Positions 25,201 through 39,345 of a stretch of 64,000 bases of DNA are shown in pieces. The stretch comes from Paramecium tetraurelia (Eukaryota; Ciliophora; Oligohymenophorea; Peniculida; Parameciidae). Where the stretch lies: positions 391,828 through 455,827 of the forward strand of contig NW_001799422.1 of the NCBI RefSeq assembly GCF_000165425.1. The letters are read 5' to 3'. The translations under genes and the position numbers were made by a program. Under the pieces are notes generated by a model. That model was not told the origin of the DNA and did no database searches. It saw only the letters and a program-made list of their open reading frames with translations. Within the stretch, counting starts at the first letter, position 1. The number at the start of each line of letters is the position of its first letter.

Positions 25201-28200
25201 ATATTGTATCATAGAGTTGTAGCACTTTATCAATGAATGGTTGTACAGGTTGAACAGGATAAGGTTATTCCTTGAAAACGTACTTCTCACATTACAATGA
25301 TAATTCTGGAATCAACTTACCATAATCGTATTGTGGTCTTTCTAACCCAGGGAATAAATCCGATATGATGTTTTCAAATAATGGTAAATCGTCTTTCAAA
25401 AATTTTGGAACATTTACATCTCTAAGCGCTCTTAATAATAATTATTCTTCATTCATATCTGGGAATTAAACTTTTAATAGACCTGCTGCATTAATCACAG
25501 ATCTTACTGCTCTCATACCATAATCGTAGTGATCTTGGGATGACAATTATTCTGAACTCAATTTGAATGTAGTAACCATCTTTTTAGAGAGATCTCTACC
25601 TAATTTAAAACCAAATGAATAGAGCATAATTTCACCAATCATAGCATAATCTGGAACCATCATAGCCACTGGTCTAAAGAGTGCCTTCAAATTATCAGGT
25701 AACTCTGTTCTTCCAGCATAACCAGGATTCATTGTAATAAACACTGAAAAAGTAGGTAAGATTTTAATGAATGAACCTTCAAATTCTACTTAAGGTGTTC
25801 CTTTTGCTTTTTCTCCAAATAACACTAGCAATTACTATGCAATAACTGATAACACTTCAATATTGATACGATTGAACTCATCAAAACAGGCCCAAGCACC
25901 AGCAGATGCTAATCCCTTAAAGAACTTGCCAACCATAATAAAATCCATAGAGTCCGAACAATTGAACACCACACATTATTTTGCCAAAGCTTTTCAGCCA
26001 AATCCTTAGTTGATTCAGTTTTTCCAGTACCAGCTGGACCTGCTGGAGCTCCTCCCAAATTTAACCTTAATGCACCCATCAATGTCATATAACATTTATC
26101 AGTCAAGGGTGTAATAACCAATCTGAGTGTATTTCCTAGATATTCATAACCATATGGGAAATTGGTTTATACACACTTTACCCAACAATCAAAATCTACT
26201 AATTGATTTTCCCAATAATATCTTAATTGCGATATCCATTCAAAGGCAAATTTGTCATACACCTCACTCTCCACCATCTTCTATACAACATCTTTGGCAT
26301 GCACATCAATAACAATCAAAGCATTTATTGTAACCATTGCTTGTTTTGATAATTTAGTTCTAACCAAATCAACTAATGACCCAAGCTAATCTTCCAATCT
26401 TTTGAAATATCCTTTAAGATTCTAAGCATCAATAGCTGCTTCTACTTCTTTTGTCCAATGCACTTATGATCCATTCAATACACATTAACCTGGATGTTTC
26501 AAAACCCATTCTTCTCTTTTTACTTGTGTATAATTTTCAATACTAACCATTAATGCTTATCTAACTGATAACCTCATCATATTTTCAACTTCATTCATCC
26601 ATTCTTCAACATTCTTTTTGTTTGGATCCACTATTTTGGCAAAAGGTACTTTCTCCTTTTCAGCTGAAAACATAGCATGAATTTTCTTATCCTTATCAAA
26701 TTCTATTGAGTTGATATTCTCAAACACTTTCTTAAGATGAGGTTAGACTGCTGTTGGTTCTTTTGTCTAAGATAGAATTTCTAATAATTCATCATTTGAT
26801 AAGAAGTAAAATCTTGCAAACTTCTCTCTTTTCTTTTCTAAATAATTGTTCAGTTCTTTTTAAACCATTTCCAATGTCTTATTGGCTTCATGCAATCTTT
26901 CCCATAACCCATCTTCAATGCAAACATCCAAGACCTTCTCCTTAGCCTTGGCTTGTGTCACTGTGGTTCTCCAAGTTTAATCAACCGTTTTAAACTTCTT
27001 GGTTTCTGCTGGCAATTACTTAGCGATGTCTTGAGAATCAAATATGGGTTACAAATACATCCATTATTACTAAAATTTAGCCCATTCTTCTAAAATGTCT
27101 TGAATCTTCCTCAATGACTTATCCCATTCACTGATTCTTTCTTCAAAGAATTTCTTAAATGGTGAGAATACCATAGCAGAAGTATTAATAATGTGTTCAT
27201 CCAAGACTATTTGTATTTCATCGAATCCTTTGAGAATAAATGTGTTTTTGTATTGAACACATTAAAATTTAATATTCTCCCAAGCATTAAGCATATTGTC
27301 AAGCATCATTTCTATTTAGTATTCCTTGTTGGCTGTTTCTCCAATATTAACAACCTTGTCAATCACATCCAAGAATCCATCATTGAGAATTCTCTAAAAA
27401 CAAAATCCCTATTCATCAGGGTTGATGACATGATCAAGACCCTTCAATTAAGACACTTACGTCCAATGTCTTACAGTCATACCTTTCTTCCTAAGAGCTG
27501 ACAATAATGGCACTTTTGGTCTAAATTCATCAATCTCTGCTTTTACAGCTTCAGCAATCTTTTGAATACCTGTTACTTGAATTGTTCTCATGGCAGTCTA
27601 GATATTTTTAACACCTTCCTCAACTATTCTCTCACACTCATCAGCATCAACATTCATAAAATCATCATTCAACCATTATTTAATACCATTCTTAAATTTA
27701 TAAGTGCTTGACCATAAATCATAATAGGGCTTGAATTCCCTAGACATGGAGTTCAATTTGGAATAATCAGTTTGTGGTTTATCAAACAATGCTTCTTGCA
27801 TATTGAATTTGCTAGCCTATTCCTAAAATTCACTGATTTATTTCATCACATATTCAACCACTTCAGCCATATCCTTATTCTTACTCACGTCTTGATGTTT
27901 ATGAAACTCTTGAATAGTTCTCTCCAAATTTTCAATCTGCTCTCTAAAGTCTTCTTATTAAACTTTAGCATCATCAGAGAATTTAACTTTCAATTTCTCC
28001 AATTATCCATTTCTCACTTCAACCATCTCCTTTATTTCCTTTGGACTTCCAAATATCTTCCATCTCCTTTGGAAATCATCCAGTGGAAATCTGTAGTTGA
28101 ATTCCTCCAACATTTTGAACACATCAAATAATTAATTCATTTTGATCTTCATCTTCTCCAACTCCTATGGCAAATTACCAATATATTCCTTTAATAGTGT

Positions 28201-30542
28201 CAACTTTTCTATTGTGTCAGGTTCCTCAAGTATTGTCTTCTTGATATCTCCAAATTCCTGAAATATTCTAATACTAGTATTTCTTGCTCTTCTAGCAATA
28301 AGATCAATTAGATTTTTTTAAAGTCCTTAGTATCTTTCAATAAGAATTCCTTTTGCTTCGTTCAAATGAATTTCAAACATTCCTACATGTATGGAATCTA
28401 GAATTTCTTCGTTTAATTATTTCTCCTTCTAAGTAGCCTTAATGATTTCATCACGAATTGATTCAAATTCTCTTGGAGGATCTTCTAGTTCAATGTCTCT
28501 AGCCACATCATCTGGTCTCAATTTTAAGACTGGGATGTATTTATTAAAAACAGTCTTGTATTACTCCAATGGTTATAAGGCTTCTTCAATTGATGCTTTG
28601 ATACAATAGTAAGTATCCCACACCCATTTATTTTCATCTGCAAACTTCCTAGGTCTTTCATTTGGATCTGGCTCAACAGGTTCTTAGATTGGCATCATAG
28701 GAGCCTTAATGAAAGTTTCTAGTTTTTGAGATTTATGCAAATCAGACAAGATTCTTGGTTCCAAATCTGGTATCTTTGCCATTTCATCTACAGCCTTTTT
28801 CATTGCTTGTAATGATATCAAAACATAGAGAGTTGGATTAGTTGTGTATTAGAAGAAGTCATCCTTTGCTAATAGTTCTATCTAAAATAAAGGTAGTTTT
28901 CTATCATGACTAAATACTTAAACTCTATTGTCTGCCAGAAATCCATCATCGTATTTATTCAACACCCAATCTGTATTTTTAATATCTACATTTACGGGTA
29001 TATTGCTTTTGATTGTCTTTTAATATCTATCGAAATTAGATTTCATGAGTGTTGTGATTGTGTCTTGCATCATCAATCTAATAACTGTTAACATACGCTT
29101 CAATTTACCAAAGTCATAGGTGATTTTTGATGTTTCTTTCATATTGAACCATCCCTTTCCAATTTCAGCAAACCTATCTTTAATAATTTTGATCATAGTA
29201 GGCACCCATGTACCTTTTAATTGATACATCAAGGAAGTGGTTGCATTTTCTTACATGTGTTTGAATTCATCTAAATGTAATGCACCTTCTCTTTTAGAGA
29301 AATCAAACAAACTCTCTTTTAAAACTTAATTGCATTCATGTCTGATATCTTATAAAGCCTTGACAACCTCTTAACTTACATATAAAGTGGAAAATCCAAA
29401 ATTCTTATTTAATTCATCAAAAGTCAGAGGTTTTCTAATGAATGGTTCATCATATTTAAACATCCATTTTTCCATGACTCCCTTGGATGCTTCAAGTTCC
29501 ATCCAACCATAATAACGAACATCTTTCTTTCTCTCTTTTGCAGGTAATCTCAATTTAGGATAGTTTTCATCTTGTTACTCATCATCTAAGTACTTATCGA
29601 ATATGATCTTATTCATAGTTCTCTGAAAATCCATATTAACTTCAAGAAGCAATTAAGTAGTTTCCATAGCTTCTAGTTTCTTGGTCTTTGCATTCTGTTC
29701 AATTCTTTTCTTTTATTCATTGTCTAATTCACTGAGATCAAACAAGGACATGTTATCTATGTAATAGTTGTATCTAACAAGAGCATCAGCAAATATCCTC
29801 TATTAAAATGCATTCTTCAATCTTTTGACATACTTACGTGGATCTTCTGCATCAAAACAAATGTATAATCTATGCAATTCTAATTTAACATCATCTTTCA
29901 ACCATTTGCCAATAAACTTGTCATCCTTGTACTCCAATATTTCCATATATTAGTATTCATCTCCTCTCAATCCTAAACCTAAAAGAGGATGCTTGATTCC
30001 TTCTTCATCCTCTTCTCTCCTTATCCAATCTTCATTACTGTTGTCATCAAATGTGGTATCATCAAAATATTCAAGTTTCAACCACTCTACACTTTAATCC
30101 TTCTATTTAAATTCAATTCCAGCTTCCTGAAGTAATCTATTAAAATCAAGAGATCGAAACTCCTTTCTTTTTCTATCAATAGCCACTTTCCTTGGGACTT
30201 CACCAGGAATGGGATCATATGGTAATATCACCTAAAAATGCCACAAAGTATTTTACTTTCGGTTCTACACTTGTAAACTTGTTCATTTTTTTGTCTTGTC
30301 TTCAACTGATTCCTTGGTACTTGTCGAGATGCTAAATCAGATCGCAATTGTTGTCTACTGGAGCTTGATGTTTGTAACCGTTGCAAGGAGATTGCTTTGG
30401 GAATTGTTTATCGACTTATGGTAGTCATGATTAAGTCAGGTGATGGACCCTGATTGTAATTCTTGACATTGTACTCACTGGGTAAAGTAGGGTCTAAGAC
30501 TTCAGAGAAGACACCTCTTTGCTTTTATGAAATTTATGCCAT
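19261..30542 (-). CDS. axonemal inner-arm dynein heavy chain, DNAH1-like (gapped)
   Basis: The motor heavy chain of a ciliary inner dynein arm. The start is [20 protein letters not shown] at 30542. The tail and linker include [19 protein letters not shown] and [16 protein letters not shown]. The ring follows: AAA1 P-loop [14 protein letters not shown] near 26030 with CFDEFNR, AAA2 P-loop GPTGGGKTT near 25155, AAA3 P-loop near 24140, and AAA4 up to [10 protein letters not shown] at 23082. A run of Ns then breaks the gene. After it come stalk coil CC2, AAA5/AAA6 and the C-terminal domain, ending [15 protein letters not shown] across a 23-nt intron. The N-terminal block ([18 protein letters not shown]) and C-terminus resemble vertebrate DNAH1 more than other classes as I recall them. 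The AAA4 remainder, CC1 and the microtubule-binding tip are missing because of the gap. Confidence 0.93.
22932..23081. other. assembly gap, 150 N
   Basis: Exactly 150 undetermined bases inside the dynein gene. Coding sequence stops at the AAA4 P-loop on one side and resumes in stalk helix CC2 on the other, so the true missing length must be far greater than 150. Confidence 0.99.
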
Positions 30543-30655
30543 TTTTATATAAAATTTATATATATACAAATATCTCTCTTTTACTATTCTGCTTGACACT
30601 TCTTCCATCTATACCCCCTTCATTTTATATTTTCTAAAATTTAAATTAAAAAAAG
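30543..30655. promoter_or_regulatory. shared divergent promoter region
   Basis: 113 bp separate the start codons of the dynein (minus) and the VHS/GAT gene (plus). Both promoters and 5' leaders must fit here. It is AT-rich with TA repeats around 30546-30570; no specific factor site is recognised. Confidence 0.5.
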
Positions 30656-32621
30656 ATGGAGAATCCTGTCGAGAGAGCAGTCAATGAGGCAACTGCGGAT
30701 ACACTCTAAATGCCTGATTAGAAACTAATGAAATAAGTAGCTGACCTTGTCAACCTAAGAGCAGATTAGTAAGATTGTAATTCAAACCATAGATCGAAAT
30801 TTGCAGTCTAGGCTATTGGCAAGAGACTCATGCAGCTTCGTAACGGCAAGGTGCAAGCCCTTACGATGGAGCTCATCGAATATCTTGCATTCACCTGCGA
30901 AACACCCTTCTACACTTAGATCGCCACCAATGACTTTCTATAAAGACTCAACACTCTCCTCAACCCATAAATGAATGCCCAAGTAATTCACTCCTTTACA
31001 CCCAATAGATGCAACAAAGATTACTCTAAGTTATAGCAGTACTCAAGTCACTTATGCAATCACACCAGGATCTATTTCCTGCCTTCTTCCAATTTTTGCA
31101 AAAGATCGCTCCCAAACGTAACTGTCTTCTAGCATCTGCATTTTAGATCAAATACCCAACAATTACGAAAGCAAATATGCAGTACTCAGAAAGGCACAAC
31201 CAGCATACTCTTCAGGAGCAAGAGTCAACAGTTTAGGATCTGTAATAATTTCTATTTAATTCCCAAAGGGCAACTCCAAAAATGATAAACTTAGACGAGA
31301 TCTAGAAATTGTTAAATCCAACATCACTTTGACCAATGTAATCGATATTGTTAATCCTTAGGAAATCATTGATAACGCAAATCCATAAGAAGATGTAAGC
31401 AAAAACGAAATCCTTAAAGACATGACTACCACTTTGAGAGGAGTCGAAGAAAAGCTAAGAAAGTATGGGTCTACTTCTAAATAGTTTAATTACTGACATG
31501 GGAAACAATGATGAGGGGTTGATGAACTTTTGCTTAGAATTGAATGATGACCTACTCAAAGTAATCCCTGTTGATAATATATTAGACTTTTACACGATAT
31601 GAAGTGTTGAAGAAGCATAAGAAACCAGATCCTTTCAAACCTTAACCAGCATAATAACAATAATAACAAGTGCCTCAATCACAAACTTAGCAACAAGGGC
31701 CCTTCCAATAATAATAGACTCCTATTAGCATTTCTCCACCCATGTAAGTACCAAGTCAACAATAATAAATTCAACCACCTCCATAACCAAAGCCTCAATA
31801 AATCGATTTATTAAATTTATTTGAATACGATCCAAAAACAGAAGCATAATAAAAAGGGCCATAACCTACTTAAGCAGTTTAACCGGAAAAACAATAAAAC
31901 ATGTAAAATTTGATATTAATAACAATAAAGAATTGATCTGTTTGAAGTCGATATGTCAAATCCTTTACCATAACAACCACAACTGACATCAACTGTTACT
32001 TAATAATAATAATCACAAGTTCCACCAATGTCATAAGTGCCACCAATGTCTTAAATTCCACCTATGTAATAATTTGGATAACCACCAATACAATAATAGT
32101 AACTTTATGGGCAACCTCCTATTTAATAAGTTTAATAGCAATCTAATTATTCTGCTTTGAACGCATTTCCTCCTTAATAATAATATCCTCCTTAACAATT
32201 ATAATACCCCCCTTAATAATAACAATACCCCCCTTAATAATAACAATACCCTCCTTAATAATAACAATATCCTCCTTAATAATAACAATATCCCCCATAA
32301 TAAAATGTATTAATTTATTTTATTGAAAGTTACAATAATTATATCAACAATAATAATTTGGACAATAGCAAACCATGTATTAAGCTTTCTAATAGTAGCC
32401 AACTTAACCTGTTCCATACTAATAAGCTCAACCCTATCAACAATAAGGTTTCCCTCAATAATAATATCCAGTTATTAGCAGTAAGACGCGTTGATATAAT
32501 TATTTTAGATATATCTGCCCAATAAAAGAAACCAGAAAACGAATTTGACAATATACTTAATTTGGCAGTAGGATAAAAATCATAACCCTAGTAGCAATAA
32601 TAAAAGTTAGACTTTATTTGA
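30656..32621 (+). CDS. VHS-GAT domain trafficking adaptor (TOM1/GGA-like)
   Basis: A likely ubiquitin/clathrin-linked endosomal sorting adaptor. Residues about 1-150 form a VHS domain (ALTMELIEYLAFTCETPFY, AVLKSLMQSHQDLFPAFFQF, YESKYAVLRKAQ). A helical GAT-like region follows (DLEIVKSNITLTNVIDIV, ITDMGNNDEGLMNFCLELND). The C-terminal third is a Gln/Pro-rich tail with DLLNLFEYDP, IDLFEVDM and NEFDNILNLA, short acidic-hydrophobic motifs of the kind that bind clathrin or adaptor ear domains. Several introns are needed, for example at 30983-31008. The tail contains a tandem repeat at 32168-32303. Length is about 590 residues. TOM1-type proteins have exactly this VHS-GAT-tail layout; the partner choice is inferred. 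Confidence 0.8.
32168..32303 (+). repeat. 21-nt tandem repeat encoding YPPQQQQ
   Basis: Seven in-frame units, the first 18 nt and most 21 nt, encode PPQQ-based heptads (YPPQQQQ) in the tail of the VHS/GAT protein. Gln is written mainly as TAA with CAA at one fixed place, so the units are near-identical at DNA level and could expand or contract. Confidence 0.9.
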
Positions 32622-32700
32622 TATATTTATAGTTCAAAAATATATAATATAAGACTATTATTGTACTCTAAAATAACTAAATATAAATACACAAATAGAC

Positions 32701-33889
32701 TCACTTAAATGATTTAGTTTTAAAGTGTATAATATCGCCGTCTTTAACAATATAATCTTTTCCTTCTTTTGAAAACTTCTTTTCATAGTTATCCAAGGCA
32801 TTATCTCCTAGCTTCTTAAATTTATCAAACGACATAACCTCTGCATTAACGAATCCCTTATTATAATAAGAAAATACTTTTTCAAAATCTGAATGAATGG
32901 CAGCAGCTGCTTGAGGAGCTTTAATGTTTTTCTTGATAGTCCAACTTCTGACTTCATCTGAACCAACAGTGAAAAATCTAATCAAATTTAATAAATCATA
33001 TCCCGCGATAATCATTTGATCTAATAATTATTATTAATCCTGATTTTCAACGGAGTAATAGACTATTTTGCTATCTGGACTATTTTTGGATACCCATTAT
33101 TCAATAGGTTTTGCATACTTATTTTATTTCTTAGCTACATAGGCATCATGATCCTCTTTGGATAAATTAATTAAGTAAATAGATGGCTTTGCAGTTAATA
33201 ATTAAATTTTCCGTAATTGTATTTATTCTAAATCGGTCCATTTTTGATATCGAACCCATTATTTCTTCTTTAATAGTTCATCACATTTTTGCAAGACTTT
33301 ATATTATTCTACCATATCTCTAGCTTCAACTGAAACATTTTTATTAGCTTCATACTTTTTAATTTTTTTGCTGTATTCATCTACTCTCTTTGATACAAAT
33401 TGATAATCCTTAGCCATTAATTCTTCTGAAATAATTTATAAATCTCTTATTGGATCCATGGTGCCTTCAGTATGTACAATTTTCTCTTTCTCAAATGCTC
33501 TCACAACTTAATACAATCCATCCACAGCTTGAATGTGAGCCAAAAATTCATTTCCTAATCCATATCCTTCAGATGCTCCTTTCACTAAACTAGTATTGCA
33601 ATGATTGTTATGATTACCCTGCAATGTCGATGATGCTTAGTGTAGAGAAGACCTATGACTTGGGTTTGAAGATCTAACATAGATAATCAAATCTGGGATC
33701 AGGGACTTTGACTACTGCTTAATTTGGATCAATGGTACAAAATGGGAAGTTTTCAGCTGGCACAGATTATTTACTAAGCATGTTGAATGTAGAACTCTTT
33801 ATAGAAATTGAATTAGTTACCTTACCAACGTTGGCCATGCCCACAATTCCCATTTTCAAACTTGAACTTAAACGAGTCAATTAGGCCAT
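32701..33889 (-). CDS. OLA1: Obg-like ATPase (YchF/OLA1 family)
   Basis: A ribosome-associated P-loop NTPase. The 378-residue protein starts MAQLTRLSSSLKMGIVGMAN. The P-loop is GIVGMANVGKSSTFN, split by a 24-nt intron right after Lys, and the G3 region is IIDIAGLVKGASEGYGLGN, split by a 28-nt intron; the spliced length is divisible by three. A coiled coil follows (YSKKIKKYEANKNVSV). The C-terminal TGS-like domain ends in the family signature (FFTVGSDEVRSWTIKKN, APQAAAAIHSDFEKVF, GKDYIVKDGDIIHFK). The usual Asn-Leu-Ser-Glu nucleotide-base motif reads NLSKED here. It faces the kinase gene across only 10 bp. Confidence 0.95.
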
Positions 33890-33899
33890 TAATAAATTT
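33890..33899. promoter_or_regulatory. 10-bp divergent intergenic region
   Basis: If both upstream ATGs are used, only ten bases (33890-33899) separate OLA1 (minus) from the kinase (plus), so promoter elements must lie inside coding sequence. Using the next in-frame Met codons (33853 region and 33948) would widen the gap to about 90 bp. Confidence 0.4.
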
Positions 33900-35390
<1,491 letters not shown>

Positions 35391-35426
35391 TTTTATATTA
35401 TTATATTGATAAATTGGTTTCACTAT

Positions 35427-36458
35427 ATGAAAAAGACTTATAACTTAAAAATTGAATTAAATAGCTCAAGTTCTTCAGAGAGAACTTCCCCTTACTTAGA
35501 CAGTGATGGCTAGTATAATATTCATAAGTTATACAAGGGAGTATTATGATTATTTTGATGTAATTAAAATTGATAATATAACTTATGGTGAAGTCAGTGC
35601 TAAAAGATGTGGTAGGATTACTATGGAAGATAGGGTATGTCATAATTGGAATATCTCACTAGTTTTAAGCAATTGCAGACTTTGATGGAAAATAATAGCA
35701 ATTTTATTTTGGGGTCTTTGATGGTCATGGGGGGTCTTATGTAGCCAAGTTACTTCGAGAACAATTGCATTCTCATTTAAAAAATAATTAGTTTTTCAAT
35801 ATTGATATTGAATAAGCTATTTTAGAAAGTATTCATCAATTTATATTTCTCCCAAATTAGGTTTTAATTAAATGAATATTGACATTCTTAAATAATAACA
35901 TCTGTTGATGAAAGATGGAGGTTCAACTGCTTTGTGTGTTATCAATGTAGGTAAAGAGCTATTTGTAATCAATGTTGGGGACAGCGCTTGCGTATTAATT
36001 GATAAAGATTTCTAAATAACTAAATTAAATTAGGAACATAAACCTGATAGATTGGATGAATCTAAAAGAATTACAGATAACAATGGATTTGTTTTGACCA
36101 TCAAGTATAAACACAATTAAAAAGAAATTAGGCTAGAATTAATGGTGAATTGGCAGTGAGTAGATCATTTGGTGATCCAAAATACATTGAACATGGATTA
36201 ACTGCTATTCCTGAAATCACCAAGTTGCAATTGAATGAGAACTCTAAATATTTAATTCTAGCCACTGATGGATTTTGGGATGTGATTACTAATCAAATTC
36301 TCCAAAAGTTGCTGATAAATTGGGACAACTTTAAAGAAAAAGAAGGTCTCTCCCAATATTTACTGGAATCAGCCTTAAAATAACAGACTAATTATAAAAA
36401 AGACAATATGACAATCATCATCATTGATTTAATTATTTATTTCAATAAATTATAATGA
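35427..36458 (+). CDS. PP2C-type protein phosphatase (PPM)
   Basis: A Mg2+/Mn2+-dependent Ser/Thr phosphatase of 308 residues. Four introns of 25, 28, 32 and 20 nt restore one frame and make the length divisible by three. Motifs in order: GRITMEDRF, YFGVFDGHGG, DGGSTALCVI, FVINVGDSACVL, NGELAVSRSFGD, LILATDGFWDV and KKDNMTIIII, which cover the metal-binding Asp residues. The start is MKKTYNLKIELN, 36 bp after the kinase stop on the same strand. The Arg near the N-terminus that contacts phosphate in PP2C is present in GEVSAKRCGRITMEDR. No membrane anchor is seen. Confidence 0.93.
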
Positions 36459-36773
36459 TTTACATTATTTTATAATGATAATGATTTTGATCTATTCAGT
36501 AGTATCATTTTTGAAAATATAATCTTCATATGTATTTTTGTATTATATATGAAATAAATCAATAATTGAACAATATCAATGAGGAATAAGCATTAGTACT
36601 TTAGTAATAAAAATAATATTTAATCATGAACATTAGAAAATATCAATAAATATTGATATTCAAATTAAGAAAATAGAAAACTGATTTCTATTTCGAGTTA
36701 ATGCATTCAAATACGGAATTGTGTTTTGAATTTCTATTTGGATAAAATTTTTATAATATTAATTATCTTGTAA
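36459..36773. other. AT-rich spacer
   Basis: 315 bp with no open frame of note; strongly AT-rich, with scattered short inverted AT tracts. I see nothing else in it. Confidence 0.6.
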
Positions 36774-37504
36774 ATGACTTAGGAAACTTTGAGATAGTTG
36801 GCTAGATAACTCAATAAAAACAAGTTTCTTGTAATAGTTTTTTCATTGAAATTAGATTGCAAAACCTGCCACAGATGTATTCTAATGTGTTTAGGCTTTT
36901 ATATTGTTGGTTAAAGGAGTAAAAATATAGGATTGGCTTCTGGCTTAATTATTGATGAGCTGTAGCTTACCCTAGATGGTGGAGACTATTATTGAAAAGA
37001 AGATTGATTATGCAAATGTTATTTTGTGCAAAAAGCTTTATCAATTAATACCTCAATAGCAAAATTCTTTAGGGAAACTTATATACTAATTAATAAGTTA
37101 AAGTTTAAATTTTTTGGAAGGTGAAAGAGGCAAGTCTTAGAGAAGCAAAAGCACTATTCTAAGGCACGAACCAAGCGTTTTATGGTAATAGCATTAATAA
37201 AATAATTTCATTTTAAAATAAGAATGCTACTAATCAAAGGTGTAAGGAGGATTTACAAAAAATATTTTAACATAGAAAAATCATAAAGAATTAAAAAATT
37301 AAGGAGGAAGATGAAAAGAAATTTGAATTATTAAAAGAAAAAATGAAAAAAATTAATAAAAATAGTTATTTTATATCTCCTAGAAAAATATAATTTGAAT
37401 AATAGGAAAAGATAATTCTCAGCAATAATAATTCAGAAAGACAACTTATCCATAACAAGTAAATGAGATCCCTAAGATCTTTCAGATCTTCATTTTACGA
37501 TTGA
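36774..37504 (+). CDS. hypothetical basic helical protein
   Basis: Encodes 224 residues after removal of introns of 25 nt (from about 36832) and 31 nt (about 37100-37130); the spliced length is divisible by three. It begins MTQETLRQLARQLNKNKFLI and has a helical, Leu-rich N-terminal half (FQCVQAFILLVKGVKIQDW, MVETIIEKKIDYANVILC). A very basic, probably coiled-coil C-terminal half follows (KIKEEDEKKFELLKEKMKK) with a Ser/Arg end (RSLRSFRSSFYD). I do not recognise the family. Its stop is 61 bp from that of the convergent membrane protein. Confidence 0.7.
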
Positions 37505-37565
37505 ATAAAGCATTTAAACTAATGATTTTGTTTTACTTTATATTATATATTAATATAAAATAATA

Positions 37566-39259
37566 TCATTCTTGTTAATGCTTTTTTAACAGGTCTGTAT
37601 TAGTAGGGTCATTTTAGAGTGGTTGGATCTATTCTACGTCTTTAGAATTGATTTCCTTCTCCTCTAAGTGGGCATATTCATCTTGCATAGTTAATATTTC
37701 GAAATCTTCATCTTTTAAATTTAGTTCAAACGGTTTCTAACTATCTTCTTTGACGTGATTGTGATTGTCCTCCTACTTAATAATATTCATTGCAACAGTA
37801 CTTGCTTTTCTTGATACTGCTTCTTTTTTTAACTAATAATCTTAACTCTCAACATTAGGCAACTATTATATGAAGTAGATCTTACTATTTGATTAGACTT
37901 ATAGTTTTAATCCTGTATTATAATGCTATTTTCTAATTTGGATTAATTCTCTTCTTTGTTTACCATCGAATCCATGGTTAGAGTTGGAAATGGAATACCA
38001 ATTGAGTGAAATTTAGAAATAAACTTATTTGAATACTAAGTTTAGAGTATAAATTGAATCCTGGAAAGCTCATAAATTTAATTCGATATTGTGAGTTTCA
38101 TTTCTCCAATTCTCTTCAATTTTTCGTAATATGGAAAGAATAAATTTAAGTTGATTAGTTTTCCATTACTTTCAACTCTGATGATTTTGCCAAAGATATT
38201 TTTTATTATTTTAACATTCTTAAATTCAGGATAATACATGGCTATTACATGATTAATTGCTTCGAATTGCATATAACTTTGGTTCATTAGAATTACTATG
38301 TAAGATAATAATAAGAGAGTTGATGCTATAGATCCTGAATCTGCCAATATCTCACTTATTTTCGGATAGGTTATTTAAGAAATAGTTTGAATTTGATCGA
38401 CTTTATAATAGAAAACGGCATAAGTTTCGTAACCCAACTTTTTTCCAAAATATTCTTTATTCATAGAGTTGCCTGTCACTTAATAATCAGTAATGTATTC
38501 GTAATCATCGAAACTTTCAAACAAAAACCCTTAATCTACCTATGTGTCTGAGATCTTCGTATTTACTTAAGCATAGAATGTACTATCTTTTGTTAAGGGG
38601 ATGACCAACTCTTTGTCAATATTGTCCAAAGTAACAGCATTAGTATTAAATTCTTTTTTGAACTATTTGACAATTAATGTATTGGTTTATTAATCGAAGA
38701 AATTTTGTATAGTTTCATTATCAGCACATTTCTATCCTTCTTGTAAATACACACCCAAGCACTAGCCAAAAACAACCATCATTTCAATTTGAGGATTTTC
38801 AGTTGTGAGTTCACTACTTGTTTGTATAGTAAGGTTTTGAAGTTCAACGATGTGGAAATTAAACATGTTAGTTTTTTTCTTATATTGTTAGGGATATCCT
38901 CTATCGGGAGATTAGCCATTAACGAAATAATAAATAACAGGTTAAAGAATGACAGCTTCTGGATTGAATGGGTCAATCGATGTGTATGAATATTTTCTCA
39001 TTTCTATTTGCATAAAACTCTCATTAAGTTCCAATTTGTAATCTTGTACAAAATTGGATAAGGTAGTAACTTTTGGCAAAATTTATCCTTATTGCCATTG
39101 AACCAACATGTACACCAAATATGAAAAACTCAATCCGTAAAGCAAAACTGACATCACTCCCCCTTAAACAGTTTTGTATTCTGATGTTGAATATTAAATA
39201 TTGGGGTAGAAGGAAACTCCGAATTAGTCTAAGCTTTTGATAAACTTTATCATGTTCAT
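37566..39259 (-). CDS. ciliate membrane protein with two transmembrane helices
   Basis: 556 residues with one 23-nt intron near the 3' end; the spliced length is divisible by three. The start is MNMIKFIKSLDQFG at 39259. A first hydrophobic helix (GGVMSVLLYGLSFSYLVYML) leads into a large lumenal/extracellular-looking domain of about 280 residues with a conserved Cys pair (FGQCLGVYLQEGQKCAD). The second helix is SIASTLLLLSYIVILMN, followed by YYPEFKNVKIIKNIFGKII and a charged cytoplasmic tail (EKEINSKDVEQIQ). I recall many paralogues of this layout in Paramecium, but no assigned function. No enzymatic motif is seen. Confidence 0.8.
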
Positions 39260-39345
39260 TTAATACAAAATTCAAGTTTGTTTAAATATTATTATTAAAT
39301 TAAACCTTGAATGTTGGAAATTCGTTTTTAATATATAATAAATTA

